Assembly: GCF_003719825.1 (NCBI RefSeq)
Contig: NZ_RIBS01000003.1
Coordinates: 1 to 64,000, forward strand
Source of the DNA: Montanilutibacter psychrotolerans
Lineage (GTDB): Bacteria > Pseudomonadota > Gammaproteobacteria > Xanthomonadales > Xanthomonadaceae
Length of the DNA stretch: 64,000 bases
Reading direction: 5' to 3'
In this document: positions 25,151-35,465 of the stretch, piece after piece
How the letters are laid out: each line of letters begins with the position of its first letter
How positions within the stretch are numbered: position 1 is the first letter of the stretch
Made by a program: the position numbers and the translations under genes
Notes under the pieces: generated by a model
The model's input: the letters and a program-made list of their open reading frames with translations, nothing else
Told to the model about the DNA's origin: nothing
Database searches by the model: none

Positions 25151-27226
25151 TCAGAACTTGATACTCCAGCTATTCAGCTTGCCCGTGTCGCCCGCCGCAC
25201 CGTCCGCTACCCGCAGCTTCCAGGTGCCGTTGAGCGCCTCGGAAGTCAGGTTCAGCTTGGTGCTGCCGATGACGTTGTCTGCGCTGTCGCTGTCGCTGCT
25301 GGACTTGATCGGGTACAGCGAACCGTCCGGCGCCACCAGGTCGATCTTCAGATCGCCGCGGTAGGTGTGGGTGACGTTGAGCGTCACCACCGCGCTGGCC
25401 GTTACGTTGCCGGTGCGGCCGCTCACCACGATCGGGCTATCCACCTGGCCCATGTCCGGGACCGGGAACGCGGTGGAGCTGCTGTAGGTCACAACCACCG
25501 GGGTGGCGTAGTCGCCCAGCACGCTGAGGTTGGTGTACGCCGACGTCGCGTAGACCCGCACGTAGTACGTGCCCGCCGCGGGCGCGGCGATCGTGCAGCG
25601 CTCCACGCTGCCGGCCTGCGCCGACTTGCAGTCGAACCGGACCGTGTCCGGAACGCCGCCGCGGCGAACGTAGAGGTCGGCATTGCCGTTGGCGCCGGTG
25701 GTGGTGAACACCAGGTTCGTCGCGCCCACCGGAACGTCCATGCGAAGCGTCAACGCGCCGCTGGAGCCCCTGGCCACGGCAAACGGCACGCCCTTGGTGA
25801 TCGGGGTTCCGATCGGCGCGACCTTCGCCGCCGCCACGGCGGCCTCGGCGTTGACGATGCCCGCACCGATGACCTGCGACGGCGTTGCCGGGAAGGCGCG
25901 CGCGGTGCTCTTGAGCATCGCTTCGATCTGCGCCGGCGTCTTGGGCGTCGAACCCGCCGCGGCCTGCATCAGCGCGACCACGCCGGCCACGTGCGGCGAT
26001 GCCATCGAGGTACCCGACATCAGGGCGTAGCCCTCGGCGGCGGGAACGGTGGTGCCCTGGTTCACCGTCGAGGCGATCTCGCTGCCCGGGGCCGCCACGT
26101 CCACCTTGGCGCCGTAGTTGGAGAAGCTCGAGCGCGCGCCGGTGCGGGTGGTCGAGGCCACCGACACGACGTTGCTGCAGTTGCCGGGGTTGAAGCCGAC
26201 GACATCGGCGTTGTCATTGCCGGCGGCGACCACCACGGTGGTGCCACGAGCAACCGCGCCATTGATCGCATTCTGGGTGGCCAGGCTGCAGCTGCCTTCG
26301 CCGCCCAGGCTCATGTTGATGACTTCGGCGGGGTTGGCATTGGCCGGCACGCCGGAGACGGTGCCGCCGGATGCCCAGATGATGCCGTCGACGATGTCGG
26401 AGGTGTAACCACCGCACTTGCCGAGCACGCGCACCGGAACGACCTTGGCCTGGTGGGCCACGCCGGCAACGCCCTTGGCGTTGTTGGTGACCGCGGCGAC
26501 GGTGCCGGCGACATGGCTGCCGTGCCAGCTCGAGTCCGACGCCGGATCGTCGTCGGCGCACTCGTTGGCGGCGTACCAGTCGCCTTCGTCGGCGGGATTG
26601 TTGTCGCGGGCGTTGCCATCGCGCGCGGTTTCCGCGTCACTGATGAAGTCGTAACCCGGCAGCACATTGGCGTTGAGATCGGTGTGCGACGTGATGCCGG
26701 TGTCGATCACGGCCACTACCACGCCCGCACCCTTGGTAGCGTCCCAGGCCTTGTCGGCCTTGATGCCGCCCACGGCGTCGAAGTAATGCCACTGGTTGCT
26801 CGCGTAGAACGGGTCGTTCGGGGTCATGGTGGCCCGAAGCTTCCGGTCGATCTCGACGTACTCGACGTTCGGATCGGCGGCGATCTGGCGCATCAGCGCT
26901 TCGGCCTGCACCCGATCGAGCCTGCGGGAGGTGGTCACCAGGTCGGCACCGATCGCCAGGCGGCGGGTGTGGCCGAGCGACACGGCGTTGCCACCGAAGC
27001 GGGTCGCGGCGACGCGACCGAGCGACGCGCGCACGTTGGCGAGGCTGGCGTTGCCGCTGCGGTACTTCACGATGAAGCGATCATGGCCGTGGCTGGCCTC
27101 GATGCCGCTGAGATTCACGCGACCGGCGGCGAACGCCGGGGTGGCAAACAGGCCGGCCGACAGGGCCAGCGCGGTCGCGGCTGCGAGAGCCTGCTTGCGG
27201 ATGCGGTACGGACTTGCTTCTTGCAT
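25151..27226 (-). CDS. Secreted S8 subtilase with PPC and P-type domains (2)
   Basis: A 691-residue paralogue of the neighbouring subtilase. The signal peptide covers residues 1-34, and the I9-like propeptide spans about 49-127 (FIVKYR to DPNVEYVEID). The triad is Asp175 (VIDTGI), His235 (SSWHGSHVAG) and Ser407 (SGTSMASPH). PPC (about 510-595) and P-type (about 605-691) domains follow and are clearly more diverged than in the other two proteases. The ATG at 27224-27226 has AAGGA seven bases upstream. It is probably exported by the type II pathway to degrade external protein; that route is inferred from the family. Confidence 0.95.
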   Translation of the reverse strand: MQEASPYRIRKQALAAATALALSAGLFATPAFAAGRVNLSGIEASHGHDRFIVKYRSGNASLANVRASLGRVAATRFGGNAVSLGHTRRLAIGADLVTTSRRLDRVQAEALMRQIAADPNVEYVEIDRKLRATMTPNDPFYASNQWHYFDAVGGIKADKAWDATKGAGVVVAVIDTGITSHTDLNANVLPGYDFISDAETARDGNARDNNPADEGDWYAANECADDDPASDSSWHGSHVAGTVAAVTNNAKGVAGVAHQAKVVPVRVLGKCGGYTSDIVDGIIWASGGTVSGVPANANPAEVINMSLGGEGSCSLATQNAINGAVARGTTVVVAAGNDNADVVGFNPGNCSNVVSVASTTRTGARSSFSNYGAKVDVAAPGSEIASTVNQGTTVPAAEGYALMSGTSMASPHVAGVVALMQAAAGSTPKTPAQIEAMLKSTARAFPATPSQVIGAGIVNAEAAVAAAKVAPIGTPITKGVPFAVARGSSGALTLRMDVPVGATNLVFTTTGANGNADLYVRRGGVPDTVRFDCKSAQAGSVERCTIAAPAAGTYYVRVYATSAYTNLSVLGDYATPVVVTYSSSTAFPVPDMGQVDSPIVVSGRTGNVTASAVVTLNVTHTYRGDLKIDLVAPDGSLYPIKSSSDSDSADNVIGSTKLNLTSEALNGTWKLRVADGAAGDTGKLNSWSIKF

Positions 27227-27760
27227 GGGGGTGTCCTTGGGGTAAGTCGGCAAGGCGCGCCAAGCGCCGTCGTTCCGGCCCGGACGCGATGCTTGCGCGC
27301 CGCATCCGCGTCCCCATCGCGGCCGATCACTCCCGGCTGGACAGGGCGATTGCTCGTGGACCCGATGCAATCGGCGGTACCGGGACGCGATGCCGCAACG
27401 GCCACTCCTGCCGTCACGCCACGACATGCACCCCCATACCCGATTCCGACCGCAGGCCGCGTCCGTTTCCGCAAAGGCCACTAGTTGGAACGCAGCCGCA
27501 GGCATCCCCCCCCGTCGCAACCGGGCAAACCCGGACCAACGGCACACAATCCGGTCGATCCGGGGCCAGCGGCCGCCCGACCCCACGCCTGCCGATACCG
27601 CTGCCCGACCCACGGCACGGCGGCGTCGCGACTACCACTCCTGACCATCGCAACGCCGCCGCGACCGCGATCGGGGCCGCTGGCGATTGCCGTCGCAACG
27701 CGCGGACCAGCATCCGGAACGCGGGCGCAGCCGCCTTCCCCCACCCGACCGGTCGCGGCA
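27227..27760. other. Non-coding gap upstream of subtilase 2
   Basis: About 530 GC-rich bases between the subtilase 2 start and the terminator of the propeptide lipoprotein gene. Short overlapping frames exist on both strands but none has a ribosome binding site or recognisable protein. I see no repeat or RNA gene. It should contain the subtilase 2 promoter. Confidence 0.5.
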
Positions 27761-27763
27761 ACG

Positions 27764-27787
27764 AAAAAACCCCGGCCGGGGCCGGGG
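27764..27787 (-). terminator. Terminator of the propeptide lipoprotein gene
   Basis: On the minus strand a GC-rich hairpin (CCCCGGCC / GGCCGGGG) is followed by TTTTTT. It lies 57 bases past the stop codon of the gene at 27844-28305 and isolates that gene from the subtilase downstream. Confidence 0.8.
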
Positions 27788-27843
27788 TCTGGGCATCTCA
27801 AGCCGGGAAGCGGCTTCAACGAAGAGGTGTCAGCGCAGAGATT

Positions 27844-28305
27844 TCAGCGCAGCGGCTGCCCCGAGCCCAGCACTGGCTGGTGGGTGACCACGCCGTCGGC
27901 CTCGATGTACTCGACGTCGGGATCGGCGGCAAACCGTTGCATCAGCGCCTGCGCCTGTGCGCGATCGAGGGGCCGGGCGGTCCTGAACACGTCGGCCTCG
28001 ACGCCCAGGCGGCGTTGCCATGCCAGGCCCTGCGACGGCGCGGTGGCGGCCAATCGTGCCGGCACCTGGGCACTGTCGCGCCCGGGGGCGCTGGCGCCGC
28101 GGTATTTCACGATGAACTGCTGGAACGGGCCGTCGCCATTGAGCGTTCCGACGATGGCCGTGCTTTCGCCGGAGCCGCCGCTGCCACTGTCGCCATCCGG
28201 GGCGTCAACGCCGCCCGACACGCCGCCCGCGGCCGCACAGGCCACCAGTCCGAGCCCAAGCAGTCCGCCCATCGCCACTCTCCACGCGCTTGCCAATCGA
28301 TGCAT
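27844..28305 (-). CDS. Stand-alone subtilase-propeptide (I9-like) lipoprotein
   Basis: A 153-residue protein with an N-terminal lipoprotein signal (MGGLLGLGLVAC, lipid Cys at residue 23) and a Gly/Ser linker to about residue 50. A domain homologous to the propeptide of both neighbouring subtilases follows: FIVKYR at 64-69, PLDRAQAQALMQRFAADPDV at 112-130, VEYIEAD after it. It ends there with no catalytic domain. Propeptides of this type fold and then inhibit their protease, so a membrane-anchored inhibitor or foldase acting in trans on the adjacent subtilases is inferred. It has its own terminator. The alternative is a decayed third subtilase gene, but the lipobox and clean stop argue against this. 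Confidence 0.82.
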   Translation of the reverse strand: MHRLASAWRVAMGGLLGLGLVACAAAGGVSGGVDAPDGDSGSGGSGESTAIVGTLNGDGPFQQFIVKYRGASAPGRDSAQVPARLAATAPSQGLAWQRRLGVEADVFRTARPLDRAQAQALMQRFAADPDVEYIEADGVVTHQPVLGSGQPLR

Positions 28306-28444
28306 GTCCCACTCCTGCCTCGCACCGCCGTGGTTGGCGGGCCCTGGACGCAGGCTAGCGCGGAACGCCTGAACGCGATCGACCCCGTGGGCGGCGGCAT
28401 GCCCGACGACGACAGGCGCCGCGGCGGGCGGCCGACGCGCGATG

Positions 28445-29002
28445 TCAGAACATCCCCGTCTCCAGGCGCGCGACCTCGGACATCATGTTCCGGTTCCACG
28501 GCGGGTCGAACACCAGCTCGACATCGGCCTCGACCACGGTCGGGATCATCTCGATCTTGTCGCGCACGTCCGCCACCAGGATGTCGCCCATGCCGCAGGC
28601 CGGCGCCGTGAGGGTCATGCGGATGGCCACCACGCGTTCGCCCGGCTTTTCCTCGTGCGCGCTGACGGTGGCCTCGTAAACCAGGCCCAGATCGACCACG
28701 TTGATGGGGATTTCCGGATCGAAGCAGGTGCGCAACTGCCGCCAGACGAGCTGCTCGACGGCCTCGTCGTCGGCACCTGGCGCCAGTTCGAGGGGCTCCG
28801 GTGGCTCCTTGCCGATCGCGTCGGCGTCGCGGCCGGCAATGCGGAACAGGTTGCCTTCGACAAATACCGTCCAACTGCCGCCCAGCGCCTGGGTGATGTA
28901 GCCGACGCTGCCCGCGGGCAGGTTGACCTGCTCGCCTTGCGGCACGAGGACGGCGGCGCAATCGCGCTCGAAACGGACGGGTTCGCTGCTGCGGGAATAC
29001 AT
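28445..29002 (-). CDS. sufT: Putative Fe-S cluster assembly protein SufT
   Basis: A 185-residue SufT with an N-terminal region typical of the family (MYSRSSEPVRFERDCAAVLV). The C-terminal MIP18/DUF59 domain has FDPEIPINVVDLGLVY (about 108-123), the TLTAPACGMGD motif with the conserved Cys, and VVEADVELVFDPPW. It takes part in maturation of Fe-S proteins. I chose the ATG at 29000-29002 by family; an in-frame ATG 14 codons upstream exists. No other suf genes are in the window. Confidence 0.9.
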   Translation of the reverse strand: MYSRSSEPVRFERDCAAVLVPQGEQVNLPAGSVGYITQALGGSWTVFVEGNLFRIAGRDADAIGKEPPEPLELAPGADDEAVEQLVWRQLRTCFDPEIPINVVDLGLVYEATVSAHEEKPGERVVAIRMTLTAPACGMGDILVADVRDKIEMIPTVVEADVELVFDPPWNRNMMSEVARLETGMF

Positions 29003-29139
29003 GCTGGGGAGGCCCGGGGAATAACCAGTAGATTGGGCGGCCACGCGGCCAGCACAAGGGGCTGCATTCTAACGAACGCACGGCACCGCGACGCGATCGC
29101 TATGCTGTGCGGCTTGCCCGCCTCCCGCCGGACACCCCC

Positions 29140-29589
29140 GTGCCCACCAACCCGTCTGCGCCAGCTCGGCGCAACCCCGGTTCCAGTCCCTGGCTCTCCT
29201 GGTCGTTGTTGCTGCTCAGCGCCTGCGGATTTGCCGCGTTCTGGGTGCTGGTGGCGATCTACAGCGACCGTCAGCTCAGCTGGCTGGCCGTGCTGGGCGC
29301 GCTCGACATGGTGTGGATGCTGCGCCTGGGCAGCAACGACCGAACCCGCCCGGGCGGCATGCCGCGCGCGCTGGCAGCCGTGCTGGCGACCCTGGCGATC
29401 GTGCTGCTGGCCAACTGGGGCATCATCGCCGCCCACCTGGGTGGCGACATCGGCCTGATGCCATGGGAATCGGTGCTGAGGCTGGGCCTGCACCACGCCT
29501 GGACGTTGGCGCAGCTGGCCAACGGCGTGCTCGACCTGTTCTGGATCGTGCTGGCGCTGGCGCTGGCCGGCGTGCTCGGCGCGCGCTGA
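29140..29589 (+). CDS. Hypothetical four-helix membrane protein
   Basis: About 149 residues with hydrophobic segments near residues 20-45, 50-60, 75-100 and 120-147. I do not recognise the family. The start is uncertain: GTG at 29140 is chosen, with an upstream GTG at 29107 possible; a TATGCT box at 29101-29106 could be a -10 element and would exclude the upstream start. It is convergent with the MocR regulator gene and divergent from sufT. Confidence 0.65.
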   Translation: MPTNPSAPARRNPGSSPWLSWSLLLLSACGFAAFWVLVAIYSDRQLSWLAVLGALDMVWMLRLGSNDRTRPGGMPRALAAVLATLAIVLLANWGIIAAHLGGDIGLMPWESVLRLGLHHAWTLAQLANGVLDLFWIVLALALAGVLGAR

Positions 29590-29607
29590 GCACCACGCGG
29601 CGCAACG

Positions 29608-31056
29608 TCAGGCGGTTTCGCGCAGACAAGCGGCAAACAGCCGCACCGCTTCGCCGATCTCGGCCACCGACAGGCTCGCAAAGCCCAGCAACAGGCCGGC
29701 ACGGTCTGGCGGGTCCAGGTAGTACGGCGCAATGGGGTACAGCCCCAGGCCCAGGCTGCGCGCGCGCAGGATGAAGGCCTCGCCCTGCGCCTCGGTCTTG
29801 CCGGTCAGCCACACCACCAGGTGCATGCCTGCGCGCGAATCGGCGATCTCGATGCGCCCCTCGCCACACTCTCGCAAACCGGCCAGCAGTGCGGCGCGAC
29901 GTTCCTTGAGGGTCTTGGCGGTGCGCCGCAGGTGACGCTCGAATCCGCCATCGGCGATGAACTTCGCCAGTGCCGCCTGTTCGATGGCCGATGAGCCGAA
30001 GTCGTCCTGCCACTTGGCGTTGATGTAGTCGTCGCGCAGGCTGGCCGGTACCACCAGGTAGCCCAGCCGCAAGGACGGGAACATCACCTTGGAAAAGCTG
30101 CCGACGTAGATCACGCGACCGGCATCGTCGAGCGAACGCAGCGCGGCCAGCGGCTGCGCGTCGTAACGGAACTCGCCGTCGTAGTCGTCCTCCAGGATCC
30201 AGCTGTCGTGGCGATGCGCGTAGTCCAGCAACGCCAGCCGGCGCGGCAACGACATCAGCGCGCCGCTGGGAAACTGGTGCGACGGCGTCACGCAGATCAG
30301 TCGCGGTGCCACGGCGGGCAACTCATCGCACTTCAGTCCCTGGTCGTCGACCGCGACGGTGCCGACGTTCGCGCCGTGGATCTGCAGCACTTCGCGGATC
30401 GCGTTGTAGTGCGGCTCCTCGACCACCGCATCGTCGCCAGGATCGAGCAGCACCCGCGCGGTCAGCGCAACCGCCTGCTGGGTACCGTCGACGATCAGCA
30501 CGTCATCGGGCGACGCCAGCACGCCGCGTCGGCGCGCGAGGTAGTCGCAGACCGCTTCGCGCAGCATCGGCAGACCCTGGGTCATCGGATAGCTGGGCGA
30601 TGTGTAGGCCGCCGCGTGCGAGAGCTCGCGTGCCCAAGCGCTGGTCAGCGCCGGATTGGTCACCGGCACGCCGTACTGGAACGCATAACGCACCCCGGGA
30701 ATCGCCCGCCCCGGCTGGCGCAGGTGGTGATGGTACAGGCGCGCCCGACGCGCGAACTCCGTCTGCGCGGGCGACGTGCCGGCGGGCCAGGCCACGGCGG
30801 TCGGCGCCGATCGCACCAGCTGGAGCGGCGGCGCGACGTAGCTGCCCGAACCCACCCGGCCATCGAGGAACCCCTCGGCTCGTAGTTGTTCGTAGGCCGC
30901 CAGCACCGTGTTGCGCGACACACCCAGATCGCGCGCCAGCATCCGCGTCGCCGGCAGGCGCGTGCCGGCGGCGATCCGCCCGGCCAGCACCGCGCCCTTC
31001 AACGCGCGAATGAGCTGCCCGTTCAGGGTGCCACGCCCGTCCAGCTCGAAATGCAT
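29608..31056 (-). CDS. MocR/PdxR-type GntR regulator
   Basis: A 482-residue chimera. The N-terminal GntR winged helix (about residues 10-75) has TRLPATRMLARDLGVSRNTV, and LAAYEQLRAEGFLDGRVGSG follows. A fold-type I aminotransferase-like domain contains the presumed PLP Lys in VGSFSKVMFPSLRLGYLV. MocR proteins sense PLP or amino compounds and usually regulate a divergent gene. The divergent neighbour here is the disrupted TonB receptor gene. The ATG at 31054-31056 has GGAG seven bases upstream. Confidence 0.93.
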   Translation of the reverse strand: MHFELDGRGTLNGQLIRALKGAVLAGRIAAGTRLPATRMLARDLGVSRNTVLAAYEQLRAEGFLDGRVGSGSYVAPPLQLVRSAPTAVAWPAGTSPAQTEFARRARLYHHHLRQPGRAIPGVRYAFQYGVPVTNPALTSAWARELSHAAAYTSPSYPMTQGLPMLREAVCDYLARRRGVLASPDDVLIVDGTQQAVALTARVLLDPGDDAVVEEPHYNAIREVLQIHGANVGTVAVDDQGLKCDELPAVAPRLICVTPSHQFPSGALMSLPRRLALLDYAHRHDSWILEDDYDGEFRYDAQPLAALRSLDDAGRVIYVGSFSKVMFPSLRLGYLVVPASLRDDYINAKWQDDFGSSAIEQAALAKFIADGGFERHLRRTAKTLKERRAALLAGLRECGEGRIEIADSRAGMHLVVWLTGKTEAQGEAFILRARSLGLGLYPIAPYYLDPPDRAGLLLGFASLSVAEIGEAVRLFAACLRETA

Positions 31057-31268
31057 CACCACGCTCCGTCATTCATCCGCCGCAATCTACCGGATCAACG
31101 CGTCGGCGGCCGTCGACGGATTTTCCACCGTGAGCCGTCAACGCGCGACCGACCTCCGTGCACCTCGTGTTCGATGCAGTCGATGTGGCGCCGCGACTGC
31201 AAAGCACAGCCGATGCGCGGATAATCCCGCGCCCGACCAGGTCCGGTCGGCCCCCGCGATGGACTCCC

Positions 31269-34200
31269 ATGACCGACAATTTCCCCCGCGCTGCCCTTGG
31301 CGGCGCTGTTCACCATGCTTTGCTTGCCACCGCCGTGCTGTCGACCACCGCGCTCCCTGCCGGTCTGGCCCATGCCCAGTCCGAAACCGATGCCGGCGAA
31401 GCCGTCGCCACCGATCGACATGAATCGTCCGACCACAGCATCGGCACGCGTGTCACCGGCCAGACGCTGCTGGTGATCGATCGCGAGCAGATCCTCGCCC
31501 AGGGTCTGAGTTCGATTGGCGACGTGATCCAGAACCTGCCGATGCACGGTTCGGCGGCCAACACCACCTTCGCCGGCCCCATCTCCGGCGAGACGCGGGT
31601 CAGCCTGCGCAACCTCGGTTCCCACCGCGCCCTGGTCCTGGTCAATGGCCGGCGCTGGGTGGGCAGCACCGCCCTGGATGGCGCGACCGACCTCAACAGC
31701 ATTCCCAGCGTCGCGGTCGAACGCATCGAAGTGCTGACCGGAAGTGCAGCGGCGCTGTACGGCTCTGGTGCGATCGGCGGCGTGATTAACATCGTGATGC
31801 GCGATGGCATCGACGGCTTCGAGGCGAACGCCTACGCGGGCGCGTTCAGCCAGGGCGATGGCGAACGCCGCGCCTACGACCTGCTGATGGGCCACAACGG
31901 GGACCGCTTCTCGGCGATGCTGGCACTGGGATACGTGGACGAGCAGCCGGTGATTGCGGGCGACCGCCGGATCTCCCGCGAGCCGCTGTATGGCGCGCCC
32001 CTGCTCAACTCCAGCGCGACGCCCCCCAATGGCCGATTCGCGTTGTGCCCGGGTGGCTACGACCCATCGAGGGGGTTCGGTTGCAGCCTGCAGACCAGCT
32101 TTGACGGCACCCCCGGCACCTTCACCTACGACGGCGTCGGCAGCGCGCCGCGGCGATACTCCTACGCCGCCGACCACTACAACCAGACCGAAGGCAACCA
32201 TCTACTGAGCCCGCAGGAACGGCACTCGGCACTGGCCAGCGCATCGTTCGATTTCACGCACTGGCTGCGCCTGCGCACCGACGTCAGCTACAACCGGCGC
32301 CAGTCGGAGCAGCTGCGCGCGGCGCTGCCGCTCGCCCTGGGCACGGCACCCGGTGCGGGCTATTTGGCGCGCCAGGTCTTCATCAGCCGTGACAGCGTCT
32401 ACAACCCGTTCGGTTCGGACGTGTCCTACATCACCCGTCGCTTCAGCGAAGGCAGCGGGTACCGCAACAGCCAGAACGTGCGCACCATGGCGTTCAACGT
32501 CGCCCTGGAAAGCAACTTCATGGTCGGTGATCGCGCCTTCGCGATCAGCGCCGGGTATTCGTACGCCAGCAACCGCAACGAGACCACGATCGAGGGTCTG
32601 ATCAACTACAACGCCCTGCGCGATGCATTGGGCCCGTCGTTCCGCGATGCCGATGGAATCGCCCGATGCGGGACGCCGACCGCGGTCATTGCCAACTGCG
32701 TTCCGCTGAACCTGCTCGGCGCCGGCAGCGTGACACCGGAAATGCTCGCCGGCATCAGCTACACCGCGAACGAGGAGATGCAGATCCACCAGCACAGCCG
32801 GCATATCGCGTTCTCGGGCGACCTGTTCCAACTGCCTGGCGGACCGCTGCGCCTCTCACTTGGTGCCGAGCGTCGCAACGAGTACGGCTACTCCATGCCC
32901 GACGAGCTGGTCAATTCCGGCTCCACCAATGGCAGCCCGCGCACGTCGACCGCCGGCCATGTCCACAGCGTGGACGCCTGGCTGGCATTGGACATCCCGT
33001 TGCTTGCCGACCTGCCGTTCGCCAAGCGCCTGGATATCGACGTCGCCACGCGGCGCTCGAAGTACAACAACTTCGGCGAGACGATCAACGGCAAGTTCGG
33101 GTTCCGTTGGCAGCCGATGGACGATCTGACCGTTCGCGGCGACTGGTCGGAGGGCTTCCGCGCTCCGTCGATCAACGAACTGTTCCAGGGCGCGGCCGAT
33201 AGCTTCCCGACGATCAGCGACCCCTGCAACGTCTCCAACTTCCCGCGGCTCAACGTGCAGGCACAGCAGCGCTGCATCGCCTAGGGCGTGCCGGTCGGCG
33301 GCTATGTGCAAAGCAATCCGCAGATCCGCGTAACGGTCGGCGGCAACCCCGACCTGCAGCCGGAAACCTCGACCAGCACCAACCTGGGCCTGGATTACCG
33401 GCCGTCCTGGGCAGATGGGCTGGAGCTGAGCCTGGACTGGTGGCGCATTCGCCTCGAAAACACGATCCGCACCGACAGCGCCAGTCAGGTGCTCCATGGT
33501 TGCATCCTGAATGGCAGCCCGGCGTTGTGCGACCGCATCAGGCGATATGGTTCCGGCGACATCTCCACCCTGAACGCCACGAACAACAACTTCGGCAGCA
33601 GCCAGGTCGAGGGTTACGACTTCGCCCTCGGCTACCGCCTGCCGGAAACGTCGCTGGGCCGCTTCAGCCTCGCCTGGCACAGCAGCTACATCGACCGCCA
33701 GGTTCACGACCTCGACGGTGACGGACGGTTCGGCGAAGACATCTACGAGATCCCACGCATCGGCGAGGCGCTCAACGGCAATGAAGGCGGCAACACCGTC
33801 GGCCAGTACAACGCGGGCAGGTCGGGCAGCAACAACTGGCGTCTGCGTTCGACGCTGGGCACGCGCTGGGAGCTCGGCCAGTTCGGCGCCACCTGGAACG
33901 TGCGCTACTACTCGTCGCAGGAAGAGGATTGCCAGGCGTTCGAGGACTACGGCTACGGCTACCTGTGCAGCGATACCGACCGCACCCGCGCCGTGGCAGT
34001 CGATGCCAACGGCAACGGCGTCTGGGACGGCGTCGGCGGCGGTGACACGATCATCAACCGTGCGCAGGCACAGCACCACATCGGTGCGACCACCTACCAC
34101 GACGTCAGCGTGTTCTGGAACGCGCCGTGGAACGCGCGCATCACGATTGGTGCCAACAACGTCTTCGACAAGGATCCGCCGATCGCGCGCCAGGCCGCGG

Positions 34201-34271
34201 CCAACTCGTTCGACCCGCAGTACGACGTGCCGGGGCGTTTCGTGTACCTGCGGTACTCGCAGACGTTCTGA
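31269..34271 (+). pseudogene. TonB-dependent receptor interrupted by an in-frame TAG
   Basis: A single reading frame of about 1000 codons encodes a whole TonB receptor: signal peptide ending AHAQ, plug domain (SLRNLGSHRALVLVNGRRWV, ALYGSGAIGGVINIVM), beta barrel, and the terminal signature RFVYLRYSQTF. A lone amber codon at 33282-33284 splits it into a 671-codon N-terminal part and a 327-codon remainder in the same frame, opening with a GTG at 33288 that has no ribosome binding site. The context (CIA-stop-GVPVGG) suggests a Gln CAG to TAG change. The barrel would lack its final strands, so the receptor is probably non-functional unless the stop is suppressed or a sequencing error. Confidence 0.85.
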
Positions 34272-34345
34272 TCGTCCAGGGCGTCCCTGGCAACCCGGCC
34301 GCGGCGGCCGGATGTCAGGGACGTTGTTGAAATGACGCTCATCGA

Positions 34346-34371
34346 AGCCCGGCCCAGGCCGGGCTTTTTTT
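34346..34371 (+). terminator. Terminator of the TonB receptor gene
   Basis: A stem AGCCCGGC / GCCGGGCT with loop CCAG, followed by six Ts, 75 bases after the receptor stop codon on the plus strand. Confidence 0.88.
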
Positions 34372-34480
34372 GTTCCCGCGATTGGCTCCATCGAACCGGC
34401 GCGGATTGGCGCTACAGGTGCGCAGGGCGGCTGGCTAGTTTTGCCTCACCGGCCAGCGAAGGCCACTTGGCAGAACCCAC

Positions 34481-35353
34481 ATGGACCTGCAACGGCACAA
34501 CCTGCATGGCTCCCGGTACGTCGACCTGGCATCGGCACTCGGCGAGAGATTGCACCTGCTGCGAGTCTCCGGCCGTGGCGCGTGCGTGGACGTGCCCGCG
34601 GGTTGGTTCTCCTTGTGGCTTCCGCTGGCCGGCCACTTCAGGCTGCAGGCCCAGGACAGCCACTGGGACCTGACCCGCACCGCGATGCAGGCCTGGCGCG
34701 GCGGCTGGCTGCAATGCGAAACGCGCTCGGACGGCTGGTGGCTCGGTATCGCCGGGCCGCTGCCCGCCTGGCAGCGCCATTTGCCCGCGGCGATGTGTGC
34801 CGACGACATCGCCCTGCTGCCGATGCATGGCCCGACGCCGCGCCCGTTGCTCCGACGGCTCGTCGGTCTCGTTCGCGACGCCGACGGCGATGCCGTCGAC
34901 GGCCACGATCGTCGCGTCGGATCGCTGTGCTCGGCGGTACTCGACTGGCAGCACGATCAACGCCAGCGGCTGTCGCGTTGCAGCGGGCGCACGCCGGAAC
35001 GTCGCCTGCGCACCCTGTTGCGATTGCTGCACGTGCAACACCTGCTTCGCTGCCACCAGGATGCGCGCCTCGATCTGGCCCAGTTGGCGCATGCCACCGG
35101 GTATTCGCCGGGCTATCTGAAGCAGGTCTTCCGGGACGTGTTCGACGAAACCCCGCACGAGTTCGCCAACCGTCTGCGCAACCAGCGCGCCTGGCAGCTC
35201 GTTCGCGGCACCGCGCTGCCAGTGCACGAAATCACCGAACGCCTGGGCTTTGAAAGCCAGAGCGCGTTCTGCCGCTCCTTCAAGCACTCCTTCGGCGTGA
35301 CCACCACCCAGGCCCGCCACGGCGCAAGGGAGACCGCCTCCCACGCCGCGTGA
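34481..35353 (+). CDS. AraC family transcriptional regulator
   Basis: A 290-residue regulator with a variable N-terminal sensing domain (about 1-180) and a C-terminal AraC/XylS double helix-turn-helix (about 190-280). The latter has LAQLAHATGYSPGYLKQVFR and ITERLGFESQSAFCRSFKHS then FGVTTTQAR. The ligand is unknown. It lies just downstream of the TonB receptor terminator and upstream of a small secreted-protein gene; either could be its target. Confidence 0.92.
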   Translation: MDLQRHNLHGSRYVDLASALGERLHLLRVSGRGACVDVPAGWFSLWLPLAGHFRLQAQDSHWDLTRTAMQAWRGGWLQCETRSDGWWLGIAGPLPAWQRHLPAAMCADDIALLPMHGPTPRPLLRRLVGLVRDADGDAVDGHDRRVGSLCSAVLDWQHDQRQRLSRCSGRTPERRLRTLLRLLHVQHLLRCHQDARLDLAQLAHATGYSPGYLKQVFRDVFDETPHEFANRLRNQRAWQLVRGTALPVHEITERLGFESQSAFCRSFKHSFGVTTTQARHGARETASHAA

Positions 35354-35465
35354 CCTTGCATGACATGACCGGCACGACTTGACCTGCACAGCCGGCCCGC
35401 GGCCCCGACACCCGCGCTCCCACACCCACCCGCACCAACCACCAACCACCACAAGGATGATGTCG

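Noticed and set aside
33288-34271. Separate gene for the C-terminal TonB-receptor part
   Set aside because: It has no ribosome binding site or signal peptide and is in frame with the upstream part; it is better read as one interrupted gene.
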